Shown here piece after piece: positions 28,936 to 41,228 of a stretch of DNA of 41,511 nucleotides (its first letter is position 1; every line of letters begins with the position of its first letter). The DNA lies in assembly GCF_029335485.1 (NCBI RefSeq), contig NZ_JARJLM010000699.1, positions 1 through 41,511 of the forward strand, written 5' to 3'. Source of the stretch: Cupriavidus basilensis. GTDB taxonomy: Bacteria; Pseudomonadota; Gammaproteobacteria; Burkholderiales; Burkholderiaceae. Below the pieces are notes generated by a model. It saw only the letters and a list, made by a program, of their open reading frames with translations, was not told where the DNA came from and searched no databases. The position numbers and the translations under genes are program-made.

Positions 28936-29886
28936 CTAGGCCACGCGCCGGCCCGGCAGCAGCCCGGCGTATTCCCGCGCCAGGTATTCCGCCGCGTGTT
29001 CCAGCAGGAAGGCGCGGCAGACCTCGCCTGCGGGCATCAGCCGCTTGCTCGCCATGTGCGCGATATGCCAGACGCGTTCGATCGGCGTGCCGACGACATC
29101 GAGCAGCGCAATCTCCCGGGTGCGCAGTTCCAGTGACAGAGTGTGCAGTGACAACAGGCTGATGCCCATGCCTGCCATCACGGCCTGCTTGATCGTTTCG
29201 TTGCTGCCCAGGGTGATGACCCTGGCCGGCGAGAACAGGTGGTGCTTGAACATTGCCTCGGCCACCGTGCGGGTGCCGGAGCCGGGCTCGCGCAGCAGGA
29301 AGGTCTCGTGGCGCAGTTCTTGCAGATCGAAGCGTTCGGCGTTGCGCAGCGGGTGCCGCGGCGAGGCCACTATCACGTGCGGATGCGCGGCGATGGGCTC
29401 GGACACGGCGTCCAGCTCGCGCGGCGGACGGCCCATCAGCGCCAGGTCGATCGCGTTGTCCTGCAGCAGGCGCAGCAGCGTTTCGCGATTGCCCTCGGCA
29501 ATGCGCACGTCCACGCCGGGATAGCGTTCCGAATAGCTGGCCAGCAACTTGGGCGCGAAATACTTCGCCGTGCTGATCAGCCCGATCGAGATCGTGCCCT
29601 GGTCGATTCCCTTGACTGCCTGCAGGCCGTCTTCCGCGTCCTTGACTTCGCCGAGGATGCGCGAGGCGTGATGCAGCAGGCGGTCGCCGGCCTCGGTCAG
29701 GGTGAGCTGGCGGCTGACGCGCTCGAACAGCGGCAGCCCGACCACGGACTCCAGCTGCTTGATCTGCATCGAGACCGCCGGCTGGGTCAGGTGCAGCGCT
29801 TCCGCCGCGCGCACGAAGCTGGCGTGCCGGGCGACGGTGACGAAGATCTGCAGTTGGCGAAGGGTGAGGGAGCGGAGGAAGGACAT
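28936..29886 (-). CDS. cbbR: LysR-type activator of the Calvin cycle operon
   Basis: This is a 316-residue CbbR. The winged helix at residues 7-66 reads LRQLQIFVTVARHASFVRAAEALHLTQPAVSMQIKQLE. The effector domain begins at GTISIGLISTAKYFAPKL, a stretch typical of CbbR. CbbR proteins activate cbb genes when Calvin-cycle or redox metabolites accumulate. It is divergent from cbbL with a 148-bp gap that contains a LysR-type palindrome placed correctly for activation. Confidence 0.95.
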   Translation of the reverse strand: MSFLRSLTLRQLQIFVTVARHASFVRAAEALHLTQPAVSMQIKQLESVVGLPLFERVSRQLTLTEAGDRLLHHASRILGEVKDAEDGLQAVKGIDQGTISIGLISTAKYFAPKLLASYSERYPGVDVRIAEGNRETLLRLLQDNAIDLALMGRPPRELDAVSEPIAAHPHVIVASPRHPLRNAERFDLQELRHETFLLREPGSGTRTVAEAMFKHHLFSPARVITLGSNETIKQAVMAGMGISLLSLHTLSLELRTREIALLDVVGTPIERVWHIAHMASKRLMPAGEVCRAFLLEHAAEYLAREYAGLLPGRRVA

Positions 29887-29905
29887 GGGCTGGAACGCAT
29901 CACCT

Positions 29906-29919
29906 TAAGGGATCCCTTA
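29906..29919. promoter_or_regulatory. CbbR recognition palindrome
   Basis: TAAGGGATCCCTTA is a perfect 14-bp palindrome centred about 65 bp upstream of the predicted cbbL transcription start (about 29978). This is the usual place of a LysR recognition site. A looser TTA...TAA pair at 29917-29931 could be the activation half-site. Confidence 0.65.
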
Positions 29920-29941
29920 TATACGGGCTAAGAATATCTGA

Positions 29942-31501
<1,560 letters not shown>

Positions 31502-31557
31502 GCGCGCGCCGTACCCGGTCCGACACCCGACATCAACGTACAAGAGAAGAGGACATC

Positions 31558-31977
31558 ATGCGCATTACGCAAGGCACTTTTTCCTTCCTGCCCGACCTCA
31601 CCGACGCGCAGATCACCAGCCAGGTCGAGTACTGCCTCGCCAAGGGCTGGGCGGTCGGCATCGAATACACCGACGACCCGCATCCGCGCAACACGTACTG
31701 GGAAATGTTCGGCCTGCCGATGTTCGACCTGCGCGATGCCGCCGGCATCCTGCAGGAGGTCAACCAGGCGCGCAAGGCCTTCCCCAGCCACTATATCCGC
31801 GTGATGGCGTTCGACGCGACGCATACCGTGGAGTCCGTGGTGATGTCCTTCATCGTCAACCGTCCCGCCGACGAACCGGGCTTTCGCCTGGTGCGGCAGG
31901 AGGAGCCGGGCCGCACGGTGCGCTACGCGATCGAGAGCTACGCGGTGCAGGCCCGCCCGGAAGGCAGCCGCTACTGA
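31558..31977 (+). CDS. cbbS: Rubisco small subunit, form IC
   Basis: This 139-residue small subunit begins [16 protein letters not shown]. It shows the conserved [23 protein letters not shown] stretch and the C-terminal extension ([18 protein letters not shown] ... [17 protein letters not shown]) that forms the beta-barrel entry of red-type enzymes. It lies 56 bp after cbbL with an AAGAGGAC ribosome site. It assembles with eight large subunits. Confidence 0.97.
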   Translation: MRITQGTFSFLPDLTDAQITSQVEYCLAKGWAVGIEYTDDPHPRNTYWEMFGLPMFDLRDAAGILQEVNQARKAFPSHYIRVMAFDATHTVESVVMSFIVNRPADEPGFRLVRQEEPGRTVRYAIESYAVQARPEGSRY

Positions 31978-32028
31978 GCCGGCAACGGCTGTTCATTCGC
32001 AGTCCATCCGCCAACTTCGGAGCAAGCC

Positions 32029-32958
32029 ATGTCCGCGCCCGAGTCTCCCGCACATCTGCAGCCGCCCGGCACCCTGGCGGCTACGCTCGCCAGTTCGGGC
32101 ATCAAGGAATTGCTGGCCCAGCTGGATCGCGAGCTGATCGGGCTGGCGCCGGTCAAGTCGCGCATCCGCGATATCGCGGCGCTGCTGCTGGTGGACAAGC
32201 TGCGCGCGGCGCGCGGCTTTTCCGCCGGCGCGCCCAGCCTGCACATGTGTTTCAGCGGCAATCCCGGCACCGGCAAGACCACCGTGGCCCTGCGCATGGC
32301 GCAGATACTCCACCAGCTCGGCTACGTGCGCCGCGGGCACCTGGTGGCGGTCACGCGCGATGACCTGGTCGGCCAGTACATCGGCCACACCGCGCCCAAG
32401 ACCAGGGAGATCCTGAAGAAGGCGATGGGCGGCGTGCTGTTCATCGACGAGGCCTACTATCTCTACCGGCCCGAGAACGAGCGCGACTACGGCCAGGAAG
32501 CCATCGAGATCCTGCTGCAGGTGATGGAGAACAACCGCGACGACCTGGTGGTGATCCTGGCCGGCTACAAGGATCGCATGGACCGATTCTTCGAATCCAA
32601 CCCGGGCATGTCCTCGCGCATTGCCCACCATATCGATTTTCCCGATTACAAGGCCGAGGAACTGGGCCGGATCGCCGACCTGATGCTCGACGCGATGCAA
32701 TACCGCTTCGACGACGAGAGCCGAACGGTCTTTGCCGACTACCTGGCGCGGCGCATGACGCAGCCGCATTTCGCCAATGCCCGCAGCGTGCGCAATGCGC
32801 TCGACCGCGCGCGGCTGCGCCACGCGTCGCGCCTGCTCAATGACCCGGGCGCCATTGCCGACGACTTGGCCCTGACCACCATCACCGCCCCCGACCTGCT
32901 CGCCAGCCGCGTGTTCGCGCAGCCTCAGGGCCAGGAGTGTGCGCCATGCAAGCCCTGA
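32029..32958 (+). CDS. cbbX: Rubisco activase, red type (AAA+)
   Basis: This 309-residue AAA+ ATPase remodels red-type Rubisco blocked by sugar phosphates by pulling on the large-subunit C-terminus. Walker A is [10 protein letters not shown] with Lys83. Walker B is VLFIDEA with Asp140 and Glu141. The sensor and arginine-finger region lies near [21 protein letters not shown], and the C-terminal helical domain includes [15 protein letters not shown]. Its 3' end overlaps cbbY by 13 bases. Confidence 0.96.
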   Translation: MSAPESPAHLQPPGTLAATLASSGIKELLAQLDRELIGLAPVKSRIRDIAALLLVDKLRAARGFSAGAPSLHMCFSGNPGTGKTTVALRMAQILHQLGYVRRGHLVAVTRDDLVGQYIGHTAPKTREILKKAMGGVLFIDEAYYLYRPENERDYGQEAIEILLQVMENNRDDLVVILAGYKDRMDRFFESNPGMSSRIAHHIDFPDYKAEELGRIADLMLDAMQYRFDDESRTVFADYLARRMTQPHFANARSVRNALDRARLRHASRLLNDPGAIADDLALTTITAPDLLASRVFAQPQGQECAPCKP

Positions 32959-33710
32959 TCTTCGACGTGGACGGCACGCTTGCCGATACGGAGTCAGCCC
33001 ATCTGCAGGCCTTCAATGCGGCCTTTGCCGAGGTCGGCCTCGACTGGTGCTGGGATGTGGCGCTGTACACGCGCCTGCTGAAGGTGGCCGGCGGCAAGGA
33101 GCGCCTGCTGCACTACTGGCGCATGGTCGATCCGGATGAGGCCCGCGGCGCCAGCGTGGCCGAAGCCATCGAGGCGGTGCACGCCGTCAAGACCCGCCAC
33201 TACACCGAGCGCGTCAGCGGTGGCGGGTTGCCGCTGCGCCCCGGCATCGCCCGGCTGATCGGCGAGGCCGGCCAGGCGGGCACGCCGATCGCGATCGCCA
33301 CCACCACCACCCCGGCCAACCTTGATGCGCTGCTGCGCTCGCCGCTGGGGCCGGACTGGCGCGCTCGCTTCGCCGCCATCTGCGACGCCGGCACTACCGC
33401 GGTGAAAAAGCCCGCGCCCGATGTCTATCTCGAGGTGCTGGCGCGGCTTGGCGTGGATGGCGCTGACTGCCTGGCGTTCGAGGACTCCGGCAACGGCCTG
33501 CGCGCCGCGCAGGCGGCCGGCGTTCCCACCGTGATCACGCCGACTGCCTACACCGCCGCGGAGCGCTTCGATGGCGCGCTGCTGGTGCTGCCGCACCTGG
33601 GCGATCCGGACCAGCCCATGCCGCAGCACCTGCCGGGCGCGGACCACCGCTGGGCCGATCTGGCCGCGCTGCGCCGCTGGCATCGCGGCACCCGGTCCGA
33701 GGCGGCCTGA
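32946..33710 (+). CDS. cbbY: xylulose-1,5-bisphosphate phosphatase
   Basis: This 254-residue HAD-superfamily phosphatase removes xylulose-1,5-bisphosphate, a misfire product that inhibits Rubisco. It therefore works together with CbbX. The nucleophile motif I is [11 protein letters not shown] at residues 6-16, motif II lies in [10 protein letters not shown], motif III lysine in VKKPAPDVY and motif IV in [13 protein letters not shown]. The ATG at 32946 gives the usual N-terminus [10 protein letters not shown]; a GTG at 32937 adds three residues and is less likely. In C. necator cbbE follows cbbY; here the next gene is cbbF after 78 bp. Confidence 0.95.
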   Translation: MQALIFDVDGTLADTESAHLQAFNAAFAEVGLDWCWDVALYTRLLKVAGGKERLLHYWRMVDPDEARGASVAEAIEAVHAVKTRHYTERVSGGGLPLRPGIARLIGEAGQAGTPIAIATTTTPANLDALLRSPLGPDWRARFAAICDAGTTAVKKPAPDVYLEVLARLGVDGADCLAFEDSGNGLRAAQAAGVPTVITPTAYTAAERFDGALLVLPHLGDPDQPMPQHLPGADHRWADLAALRRWHRGTRSEAA

Positions 33711-33788
33711 GATGAACTGCTTTTGGAATGAGACACGCAAAGTGCATCGACACAGCTATCCCGCGAATTCAAAAAGAGGAGACCAGCC

Positions 33789-34892
33789 ATGCCACAACGA
33801 CCCCAGCCGCATCAGCCGCATCAGCCGCACAGAAAGACCCTGACCCAGTTCCTGATCGAGGAGCGCCGCCGCTACCCGCAGGCCAGCGGCGGCTTCAACG
33901 GCCTGATACTCAACGTCGCCATGGCGTGCAAGGAGATCGCGCGCGCGGTCGCGCTCGGCGCGCTGGGCGGCCTGCACGGCAGCGCGGACGGCGCCGTCAA
34001 CGTACAGGGCGAGACGCAGCAGAAGCTCGATGTGCTCAGCAACGCGGCCTTCCTGCGCGTCAACGAATGGGGCGGCTACCTGGCCGGCATGGCGTCGGAG
34101 GAAATGGAGGTCCCCTACCAGATTCCGCCGCAGTATCCGCGCGGCAAATACCTGCTGGTGTTCGACCCGCTCGACGGATCTTCCAATATCGACGTCAACG
34201 TCTCGGTGGGCAGCATCTTCTCCGTGCTGCGCGCGCCGGAGGGTGCCGATGCGGTGGCCGAGCAGGATTTCCTGCAGCCCGGCACCGCACAGGTGGCGGC
34301 GGGCTACGCCATCTACGGGCCCACCACCATGCTGGTGCTCACGGTTGGCAATGGCGTCAACGGCTTTACGCTGGACCCCAACCTGGGCGAGTTCTTTCTC
34401 ACGCACGCCAGCCTCGAGGTGCCGGCGGACACGCATGAGTTCGCCATCAACACTTCCAACAGCCGCTTCTGGGAGGCGCCGGTGCGGCAGTACGTCTCCG
34501 AATGCGTGGCCGGCCGGAGCGGGCCGCGCGGCAAGGATTTCAACATGCGCTGGATTGCCTCGATGGTGGCCGAAGCGCACCGCATCCTGATGCGCGGCGG
34601 CGTCTTCATGTACCCGCGCGACAGCAAGGACCCGGCCAGGGCCGGGCGCCTGCGCCTGCTGTACGAGGCCAATCCGATCGCCTTCCTGATGGAGCAGGCC
34701 GGCGGCCGCGCCAGCACCGGCCGGCAGCCCCTGATGTCGGTGCAGCCGGGCGCGCTGCACCAGCGCATCGGTGTCATCTTCGGCTCGCGCAACGAGGTGG
34801 AGCGGATCGAGCGCTATCACGCCGATCCGCCCGGTGCCGAACTTCCCAATCCCCTGTTCAACGAACGCAGCCTGTTCCGCGTTCCCGCCTGA
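33789..34892 (+). CDS. cbbF: fructose-1,6-/sedoheptulose-1,7-bisphosphatase
   Basis: This 367-residue class I fructose bisphosphatase dephosphorylates fructose-1,6-bisphosphate, and in autotrophs also sedoheptulose-1,7-bisphosphate, during RuBP regeneration. The metal-binding signature [13 protein letters not shown] has Asp126 and Asp129. An N-terminal [16 protein letters not shown] region and the substrate loop with [23 protein letters not shown] and [15 protein letters not shown] are intact. The N-terminus is His/Gln-rich ([15 protein letters not shown]). The ribosome site is AGAGGAGA. It ends 11 bp before cbbP. Confidence 0.96.
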   Translation: MPQRPQPHQPHQPHRKTLTQFLIEERRRYPQASGGFNGLILNVAMACKEIARAVALGALGGLHGSADGAVNVQGETQQKLDVLSNAAFLRVNEWGGYLAGMASEEMEVPYQIPPQYPRGKYLLVFDPLDGSSNIDVNVSVGSIFSVLRAPEGADAVAEQDFLQPGTAQVAAGYAIYGPTTMLVLTVGNGVNGFTLDPNLGEFFLTHASLEVPADTHEFAINTSNSRFWEAPVRQYVSECVAGRSGPRGKDFNMRWIASMVAEAHRILMRGGVFMYPRDSKDPARAGRLRLLYEANPIAFLMEQAGGRASTGRQPLMSVQPGALHQRIGVIFGSRNEVERIERYHADPPGAELPNPLFNERSLFRVPA

Positions 34893-34903
34893 GGTGCATG
34901 CGC

Positions 34904-35782
34904 ATGTCCGAACGCTATCCCATCATCGCCATCACCGGCTCCTCCGGCGCCGGCACCACCTCCGTCACCCGCACCTTCGAGAGCATCTTTCGCCGCGACG
35001 GCGTGAAATCGGTCGTGATCGAGGGCGACAGCTTCCACCGCTACAACCGCGCCGAGATGAAGGTCAGGATGACCGAGGCCGAGCAGAGCGGCAATATGAA
35101 CTTCAGCCACTTCGGTCCCGGCACCAATCTCTTTGGCGAGCTGGAGAACCTGTTCCGTACCTATGCCGAGTCGGGCACGGGCATGCGCCGGCGCTATCTG
35201 CACAGCGTCGAGGAGGCCGCGGCCTTCCAGCAGGAGCCGGGTACCTTCACCGGGTGGGAGCCACTGCCCGAGGACGCCGAACTGCTGTTCTACGAGGGGC
35301 TGCACGGCGGCGTGGTGACCGATGAGGTCAATGTGGCGCGGTATCCCGACCTGCTGATCGGCGTGGTGCCGGTGATCAACCTGGAGTGGATCCAGAAGCT
35401 GTGGCGCGACCAGAAGCAGCGCGGCTACTCCAGCGAGGCGGTGACCGACACCATCCTGCGGCGCATGCCGGACTACGTCAACTACATCTGCCCGCAGTTC
35501 TCGCGCACCCATGTCAATTTCCAGCGCGTGCCCTGCGTGGATACCTCCAACCCGTTTATCGCCCGCGAGATCCCGGCGCCGGACGAAAGCATGGTGGTGA
35601 TCCGCTTCGCCAACCCCAAGGGCATCGACTTCCAGTACCTGCTGAGCATGGTGCATGACTCCTTCATGTCGCGCGCCAATACCATCGTGGTGCCCGGCGG
35701 CAAGATGGAGCTGGCCATGCAGCTGATTTTCACCCCCTTCGTGCAACGCATGATGGAGCGCCGCAAGCGCGCGGCCCTGTGA
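34904..35782 (+). CDS. cbbP: phosphoribulokinase
   Basis: This 292-residue class I (proteobacterial) phosphoribulokinase makes ribulose-1,5-bisphosphate from ribulose-5-phosphate and ATP. The nucleotide loop GSSGAGTT lies at residues 12-19. It is followed by [12 protein letters not shown] with the catalytic aspartate, then [14 protein letters not shown], and [41 protein letters not shown] second ATG six bases upstream (34898) is possible. [12 protein letters not shown] is the usual beginning in Cupriavidus-type enzymes. Confidence 0.97.
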   Translation: MSERYPIIAITGSSGAGTTSVTRTFESIFRRDGVKSVVIEGDSFHRYNRAEMKVRMTEAEQSGNMNFSHFGPGTNLFGELENLFRTYAESGTGMRRRYLHSVEEAAAFQQEPGTFTGWEPLPEDAELLFYEGLHGGVVTDEVNVARYPDLLIGVVPVINLEWIQKLWRDQKQRGYSSEAVTDTILRRMPDYVNYICPQFSRTHVNFQRVPCVDTSNPFIAREIPAPDESMVVIRFANPKGIDFQYLLSMVHDSFMSRANTIVVPGGKMELAMQLIFTPFVQRMMERRKRAAL

Positions 35783-35793
35783 GGACCCGAGAG

Positions 35794-37806
35794 ATGAATG
35801 CACCCGAACGTATCGATCCGGCGGCGCGCTGCGCCAACGCGCTGCGCTTTCTCGCCGCCGACGCGGTGGAGCAGGCCAGGTCCGGCCATCCCGGCGCGCC
35901 GATGGGCATGGCGGAGATGGCCGAGGTGGTGTGGCGGCGCCACCTGCGCCACAATCCGGCCAACCCGGCGTGGCCCGACCGCGACCGCTTCGTGCTGTCC
36001 AACGGCCACGCTTCCATGCTGCTCTACGCGGTCCTGCACCTGAGCGGCTACGCGTTGCCGGTGGCGCAGCTGCGCCAGTTCCGCCAGCTGCATGCGATGA
36101 CCCCGGGCCATCCCGAGGTGGGCGTGACCCCGGGCATCGAGACCACCACCGGCCCGCTCGGGCAGGGCCTGGCCAACGCGGTCGGCATGGCGCTGGCGGA
36201 AAAACTGCTGGCCGCCACCTTCAACCGCCCCGGCCATGCCATCGTGGATCACCACACCTATGTGTTCCTCGGCGACGGCTGCCTGATGGAGGGGATCAGC
36301 CACGAAGCCGGTTCGCTGGCGGGCACGCTCGGGCTCGGCAAGCTGATCTGCCTGTACGACGACAACGGCATCTCCATCGACGGCGAGGTGTCCGGCTGGT
36401 TCGCCGACGATACGCCGCGGCGCTTTGCCGCCTATGGCTGGCATGTCATCCCGGACGTGGACGGCCACGACGCGCAGGCCATCGACGCCGCCATCGTCCA
36501 GGCCAGGGCGCAAGGGGAGCGGCCCACGCTGATCTGCTGCAAGACGGTGATCGGCAAGGGCGCGCCGGCCAAGGCCGGCGGGCACGATGTACACGGTGCG
36601 CCGCTGGGCCCGCAGGAGATCGCCGCCATGCGCGCAGCGCTCGGCTGGGAGGCGGAACCGTTCGCGGTGCCGCCCGACGTGGCCGCCGCCTGGGATGCCC
36701 GCGCGCAGGGCGCCGAACGCGAGGCCGGCTGGAACGCGCGCTTCGCCTGCTACAGCGCGGCCTACCCCGAGCTGGCCGCGGAGTTCCTGCGCCGCGTCGA
36801 AGGCAGGTTGCCGACGGCATTCGAGGCCGGGCTGACCGCGCTGCTGGAGGCACCCTCGGCCTTGCACGGCAAGATCGCCACGCGCAAGGCGTCGCAGCTC
36901 ACGCTGGAAGCGCTGACGGCGGCCTTGCCGGAACTGCTGGGCGGCTCGGCCGACCTGACCGGCTCCAACCTGACCGACGTGAAGGCGTCGGTGTGGGTCA
37001 ACCATGCGGGGCAGGGCAACTACGTGAGCTACGGCGTGCGCGAGTTCGGCATGGCGGCCGCGATGAACGGCATGGCCCTGCATGGGGGGCTCATCCCCTA
37101 CGGCGGCACCTTCATGACATTCTCCGATTACTCCCGGAACGCCATCCGCATGGCTGCCCTGATGCGGCAACGCGTGATCCATGTGCTGACCCACGATTCG
37201 ATCGGGCTTGGCGAGGACGGGCCCACCCACCAGCCGGTCGAGCATGCGGCCAGCCTGCGGCTGATCCCGAACAACCAGGTCTGGCGCCCCTGCGATGGCG
37301 TGGAGACCGCGCTGGCCTGGCTGGCGGCGGTGCGGCGCGACAACGGGCCGAGCTGCCTGTTGCTGTCGCGCCAGGCGCTGACCCCGTTTGCACGCGATAG
37401 CGGGCAGCTCGCCGGCATCCGGCGCGGCGGCTACGTGCTGCAGGATGCGCGGACGCCCCAGGCGGTGTTGATCGCCACGGGTTCCGAGGTGGAGATCGCC
37501 ATGCGTGCCGCAGCCTTCCTGGCCGAGGAGGGGATCGGCGCGCGCGTGGTGTCGATGCCCTGCGTGGAGCTGTTCCACGCGCAGGACGCGGCCTATCGCG
37601 AAGCCGTGCTGCCGGCCGGTGTGCCGCGCGTCAGCGTCGAGGCGGGCGTCACCTGGTTCTGGCGCGCGGTGGTGGGCGAGGGCGGTGCCACCATCGGCAT
37701 CGACACCTTCGGCGAATCGGCGCCGGCCGACGCGCTTTACCAGCACTTTGGCCTGACCCCGGCCCATGTCGCGGATGCGGTGCGCGCGCTGCTGGGCAAG
37801 CCGTGA
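35794..37806 (+). CDS. cbbT: transketolase
   Basis: This 670-residue thiamine-diphosphate transketolase performs the C2 transfers of RuBP regeneration. Visible landmarks are [12 protein letters not shown], the substrate-binding [14 protein letters not shown], the cofactor motif [13 protein letters not shown] ... DDNGISIDG, and in the second half [17 protein letters not shown] and [19 protein letters not shown]. The ATG at 35794 gives MNAPERIDP; a GTG at 35779 overlapping cbbP adds five residues. Its stop overlaps the start of cbbZ. Confidence 0.97.
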   Translation: MNAPERIDPAARCANALRFLAADAVEQARSGHPGAPMGMAEMAEVVWRRHLRHNPANPAWPDRDRFVLSNGHASMLLYAVLHLSGYALPVAQLRQFRQLHAMTPGHPEVGVTPGIETTTGPLGQGLANAVGMALAEKLLAATFNRPGHAIVDHHTYVFLGDGCLMEGISHEAGSLAGTLGLGKLICLYDDNGISIDGEVSGWFADDTPRRFAAYGWHVIPDVDGHDAQAIDAAIVQARAQGERPTLICCKTVIGKGAPAKAGGHDVHGAPLGPQEIAAMRAALGWEAEPFAVPPDVAAAWDARAQGAEREAGWNARFACYSAAYPELAAEFLRRVEGRLPTAFEAGLTALLEAPSALHGKIATRKASQLTLEALTAALPELLGGSADLTGSNLTDVKASVWVNHAGQGNYVSYGVREFGMAAAMNGMALHGGLIPYGGTFMTFSDYSRNAIRMAALMRQRVIHVLTHDSIGLGEDGPTHQPVEHAASLRLIPNNQVWRPCDGVETALAWLAAVRRDNGPSCLLLSRQALTPFARDSGQLAGIRRGGYVLQDARTPQAVLIATGSEVEIAMRAAAFLAEEGIGARVVSMPCVELFHAQDAAYREAVLPAGVPRVSVEAGVTWFWRAVVGEGGATIGIDTFGESAPADALYQHFGLTPAHVADAVRALLGKP

Positions 37807-38525
37807 TGGGCATCGCGGCGGACAGGAACAGGGCCGCGGTATTGATCGACCTCGACGGCACCCTGGTCGATACGGCGCATGACATCGTGGAGGCGGCCAA
37901 CCGCATGCTGGACGAGCTTGGGAGCGCGCCGTTGCCCTTCGACACGGTCAGCGGCTTTATCGGCAAGGGCGTGCCCAACCTGGTGCGGCGCGTGCTCGAG
38001 ACCGCGGGCATCGGCCAGAGCGGGGCGGAATTCGCGGAGGCGGTGTTCCACCACCACTATGCCGACGTCAATGGGCATCTGGGCCAGGTCTTCCCCGGCG
38101 TGCAGGCCGGGCTGGCGGCCTTGCAGCGCCAGGGCTACCGGCTCGCCTGCGTGACCAACAAGCCCAGGGCGCTGGCGGCGCCGCTGCTGGCCAAGACAGG
38201 CCTGGCCAGGTACCTGGAGGCCCTGGTCGGCGGCGACACGATCGCGCGGATGAAGCCGGACCCGGAACCCTTGCGGCATGCCTGCCGCCTGCTGGGGGCC
38301 GAGGCAGGGCGGAGCGTGCTGATCGGGGATTCGGCGGTCGATGTGGCAGCGGCGCGGGCCGCCCGCATGCCGGTCTACCTGGTGCGCTACGGCTATGCGG
38401 GCGCCGGCGGTGCCGCAGCGCTGGACAGCGACGGCGTGATCGACTCGCTGGAGGACTTGCCCGGACTGCTGGCGCTGGCGCGCCGCGGGCCGGAGCGAGG
38501 CGATCAACGCGACGCGCGAAGCTGA
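37806..38525 (+). CDS. cbbZ: 2-phosphoglycolate phosphatase
   Basis: This 239-residue HAD phosphatase removes 2-phosphoglycolate, the Rubisco oxygenation product. Motif I is [14 protein letters not shown], motif II is the threonine of CVTNKP, and motifs III/IV lie in [11 protein letters not shown] and [18 protein letters not shown]. The ATG at 37806 overlaps the last base of the cbbT stop; a GTG at 37803 adds one residue. In C. necator cbbG follows; here 147 bp separate it from cbbK and cbbG is missing. Confidence 0.94.
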   Translation: MGIAADRNRAAVLIDLDGTLVDTAHDIVEAANRMLDELGSAPLPFDTVSGFIGKGVPNLVRRVLETAGIGQSGAEFAEAVFHHHYADVNGHLGQVFPGVQAGLAALQRQGYRLACVTNKPRALAAPLLAKTGLARYLEALVGGDTIARMKPDPEPLRHACRLLGAEAGRSVLIGDSAVDVAAARAARMPVYLVRYGYAGAGGAAALDSDGVIDSLEDLPGLLALARRGPERGDQRDARS

Positions 38526-38634
38526 CAGGATGCGCCAACGCCGTCTGATGCGCCCGATGGTGTCATGCGGAAGCGGAAAGCCAATCGGACCACACGCGAG
38601 CCACCTCAGAACAACCATACGGAGACAGGCGGGG

Positions 38635-38646
38635 ATGACCATCAAG
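38635..38646 (+). pseudogene. possible cbbG remnant (start codon and three codons)
   Basis: Between cbbZ and cbbK, exactly where cbbG (glyceraldehyde-3-phosphate dehydrogenase) stands in C. necator, ATG ACC ATC AAG encodes MTIK, preceded by GGAGACAGGCGGGG. Bacterial GapA/CbbG proteins commonly begin MTIKVAING. After these four codons the frame is unrelated and runs into cbbK. This looks like an internal deletion joining the first codons of cbbG to the leader of cbbK. The match is only 12 bases, so chance is not excluded. Confidence 0.45.
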
Positions 38647-38672
38647 ACGGCCGTCCCCGCCAGGAGAGAATC

Positions 38673-39881
38673 ATGCCAACCACAGGCACAGTCCACACGC
38701 TATCGGCCCTGCTGGCCGGGGGCGATGTCGCCGGCCAGCGCGTCTTTATCCGCGCCGACCTCAACGTGCCGCGGGATGCCGCCGGCGAAATCACCGACGA
38801 TACGCGTATCCGCGCTTCCCTGCCGGCCATCGAAGCCTGCCTGCAGGCGGGCGCGGCGGTCATGGTGACCTCGCACCTGGGACGGCCGGTGGAGGGCGAG
38901 CCGGACCCGCGCCATAGCCTGGCGCCGGTGCGCCGCCGCCTCTCGGCGCTGTTGCGGCGCGAAGTCCCTTTGCTGAGCAGTTGGGTCGATGGCGGCTTCC
39001 AGGTGCCGCCCGGCCAGGTGGTGCTGCTGGAGAACTGCCGCGTCAACAAGGGCGAGAAGGGCAATTGCGATGAACTGGCGCAGAAGATGGCGAGGCTGTG
39101 CGACATCTACGTCAACGACGCCTTCGGCACGGCCCACCGTGCCGAGGCGACCACCCACGGCATCGCCAGGTATGCCCCGATAGCATGCGCCGGCCCGCTG
39201 CTGGCCGCCGAGATCGAGGCGCTGGGCCGCGCGCTGGGCCAGCCGGCGCGTCCGCTGGCGGCGATCGTGGGGGGCGCCAAGGTCTCGACCAAGCTCACCA
39301 TCCTGAAGTCGCTGGCCGGCAAGGTCGATCAGCTCATCGTGGGCGGCGGCATCGCCAATACCTTCATGCTGGCGTCCGGCCTGAAGATCGGCAAGTCCCT
39401 GGCCGAGGCGGCGCTGGTGGAGGAAGCCCGCGCCATCATCGACATGATGGCCGCGCGCGGCGCCTCGGTGGCCATTCCGGTGGACGTGGTGTGCGCCAGG
39501 GAATGCAGCGCCACCGCCGGCGCCGCGGTAAAGCGGGCGGAAGACGTGGCGGACGACGACATGATCCTGGACCTCGGGCCGCGCACGGCGGCGCAACTGG
39601 CCGGGCAGATCAAGACCGCCGGCACCATCGTATGGAACGGGCCGGTCGGCGTGTTCGAGTTCGACCAGTTCGGCAATGGCACCCGGGTGCTGGCCGAGGC
39701 CATCGCCGCCTCGCCGGCGTTCTCGATCGCCGGTGGCGGCGATACGCTGGCCGCCATCGCCAGGTACGGCATTGCCGGGCAGCTTGGCTATATCTCGACC
39801 GGCGGCGGTGCCTTCCTCGAATTCCTGGAAGGCGGCAAATTGCCGGCCGTCGACGTGCTGGCGCAGCGCGCAGCCGCGTGA
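38673..39881 (+). CDS. cbbK: phosphoglycerate kinase
   Basis: This 402-residue kinase phosphorylates 3-phosphoglycerate in the Calvin cycle. The N-terminal substrate domain has [25 protein letters not shown] and [16 protein letters not shown]. The C-terminal nucleotide domain has [31 protein letters not shown] and the terminal [20 protein letters not shown]. The ATG at 38673 follows CAGGAGAG. In-frame sequence upstream to 38565 lacks family similarity. Confidence 0.97.
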   Translation: MPTTGTVHTLSALLAGGDVAGQRVFIRADLNVPRDAAGEITDDTRIRASLPAIEACLQAGAAVMVTSHLGRPVEGEPDPRHSLAPVRRRLSALLRREVPLLSSWVDGGFQVPPGQVVLLENCRVNKGEKGNCDELAQKMARLCDIYVNDAFGTAHRAEATTHGIARYAPIACAGPLLAAEIEALGRALGQPARPLAAIVGGAKVSTKLTILKSLAGKVDQLIVGGGIANTFMLASGLKIGKSLAEAALVEEARAIIDMMAARGASVAIPVDVVCARECSATAGAAVKRAEDVADDDMILDLGPRTAAQLAGQIKTAGTIVWNGPVGVFEFDQFGNGTRVLAEAIAASPAFSIAGGGDTLAAIARYGIAGQLGYISTGGGAFLEFLEGGKLPAVDVLAQRAAA

Positions 39882-39938
39882 GGCCCGATCCCCCATTCCC
39901 GACATCACCGAATCCGCGTCAACCCAAGGAGCTTCGCC

Positions 39939-40976
39939 ATGTCCCTCGTATCGCTGCGCCAGTTGCTGGACCACGCCGGAGAATTCGGCTACGGCGTGCC
40001 GGCTTTCAATGTCAATAACCTGGAACAGATCCAGGCCATCATGGAGGCCGCCGAGGAGACCGACAGCCCGGTCATCCTGCAGGCCTCCGCCGGCGCGCGC
40101 AAGTATGCCGGCGAAGCCTACCTGCGCCATATGGTGCTGGCTGCGGCGGAGACCCATCCGGACCTGCCCATCGTGCTGCACCAGGACCATGGTTCCAGCC
40201 CGGCCGTATGCCAGGCATCGATCCGCTCGGGCTTCACCAGCGTGATGATGGACGGTTCGCTGCGTGAAGACATGAAGACGCCCTCGGACTACGGCTACAA
40301 CGTCGAGGTCACCCGCCGCGTCTGCGAGATGGCGCACGCGGTAGGGGTGTCGGTGGAGGGCGAACTGGGCTGCCTGGGCTCGCTCGAAACCGGCCAGGCC
40401 GGAGAGGAGGACGGCGTGGGCGCCGCCGGCACCTTGTCGCACGACATGATGCTGACCGACCCCGACCAGGCGCGCGACTTCGTCGCCCGCACCGGCGTGG
40501 ATGCCCTGGCCATCGCCATCGGCACCAGCCACGGGGCCTACAAGTTCTCGCGCAAGCCGACGGGCGACATCCTGGCGATGGACCGTATCCGCGACATCCA
40601 CCGGAAAATTCCCGATACCCACCTGGTGATGCACGGTTCCAGCTCCGTGCCGCAGGAGTGGCTGGAGATAATCCGCCAGTACGGCGGCGAGATCAAGGAA
40701 ACCTACGGCGTGCCGGTCGAGGAGATCCTGCGCGGCATCAAGACCGGCGTGCGCAAGGTGAACATCGACACCGATATCCGCCTGGCCATGACCGGCGCCA
40801 TCCGCAGGTCCCTCGCCGAAGACCGCAGCGAGTTCGACCCGCGCAAGGCATTGCTGGCGGCCAAGAAAGGCGCGAAGAGCGTGGTGCGCCTGCGCTTCGA
40901 GGCGTTCGGCTGTGCCGGACAGGCTTCGAAGATCAAGCCGGTGCCGCTGGAAAGGCTGGTGCCGCGCTACCGCTAG
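39939..40976 (+). CDS. cbbA: class II fructose-/sedoheptulose-bisphosphate aldolase
   Basis: This 345-residue zinc-dependent aldolase condenses triose phosphates to fructose-1,6-bisphosphate (and sedoheptulose-1,7-bisphosphate). The metal and catalytic motifs are visible: [15 protein letters not shown] with the zinc histidine and catalytic Asp, [34 protein letters not shown], and [21 protein letters not shown]. It is the last gene of the cbb operon, followed by a probable terminator. Confidence 0.97.
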   Translation: MSLVSLRQLLDHAGEFGYGVPAFNVNNLEQIQAIMEAAEETDSPVILQASAGARKYAGEAYLRHMVLAAAETHPDLPIVLHQDHGSSPAVCQASIRSGFTSVMMDGSLREDMKTPSDYGYNVEVTRRVCEMAHAVGVSVEGELGCLGSLETGQAGEEDGVGAAGTLSHDMMLTDPDQARDFVARTGVDALAIAIGTSHGAYKFSRKPTGDILAMDRIRDIHRKIPDTHLVMHGSSSVPQEWLEIIRQYGGEIKETYGVPVEEILRGIKTGVRKVNIDTDIRLAMTGAIRRSLAEDRSEFDPRKALLAAKKGAKSVVRLRFEAFGCAGQASKIKPVPLERLVPRYR

Positions 40977-41016
40977 AGACCAGGCGAAGGGGATCCGTCC
41001 GGCGTGCCAGGCCATG

Positions 41017-41063
41017 CGCCAGCCCCGTGTTCCGCGTGATGACGCGCGGGTGCGGGGCTGGCG
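41017..41063 (+). terminator. probable terminator of the cbb operon
   Basis: CGCCAGCCCC and GGGGCTGGCG form a perfect 10-bp stem. The 27-base loop can itself fold (CGCGTGATGACGCG). A CTTTT run follows seven bases after the stem. It starts 41 bp after the cbbA stop. The remaining intergenic DNA to 41228 shows no gene. Confidence 0.6.
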
Positions 41064-41228
41064 TCGCGTCCTTTTGCGCCGATCGATCCGCCGCGCGAGA
41101 CGGCTGGTGTGCCACGCCCGGCACAGACTGTCACCGTGGCCGGGTTGCCACGCGCCGCGCCGTCGGCCACGCCGTGCTGGCACGGAACGTGAATGTGCCA
41201 AGGCGGATTCATCAGCCCTGGAGCCGGT

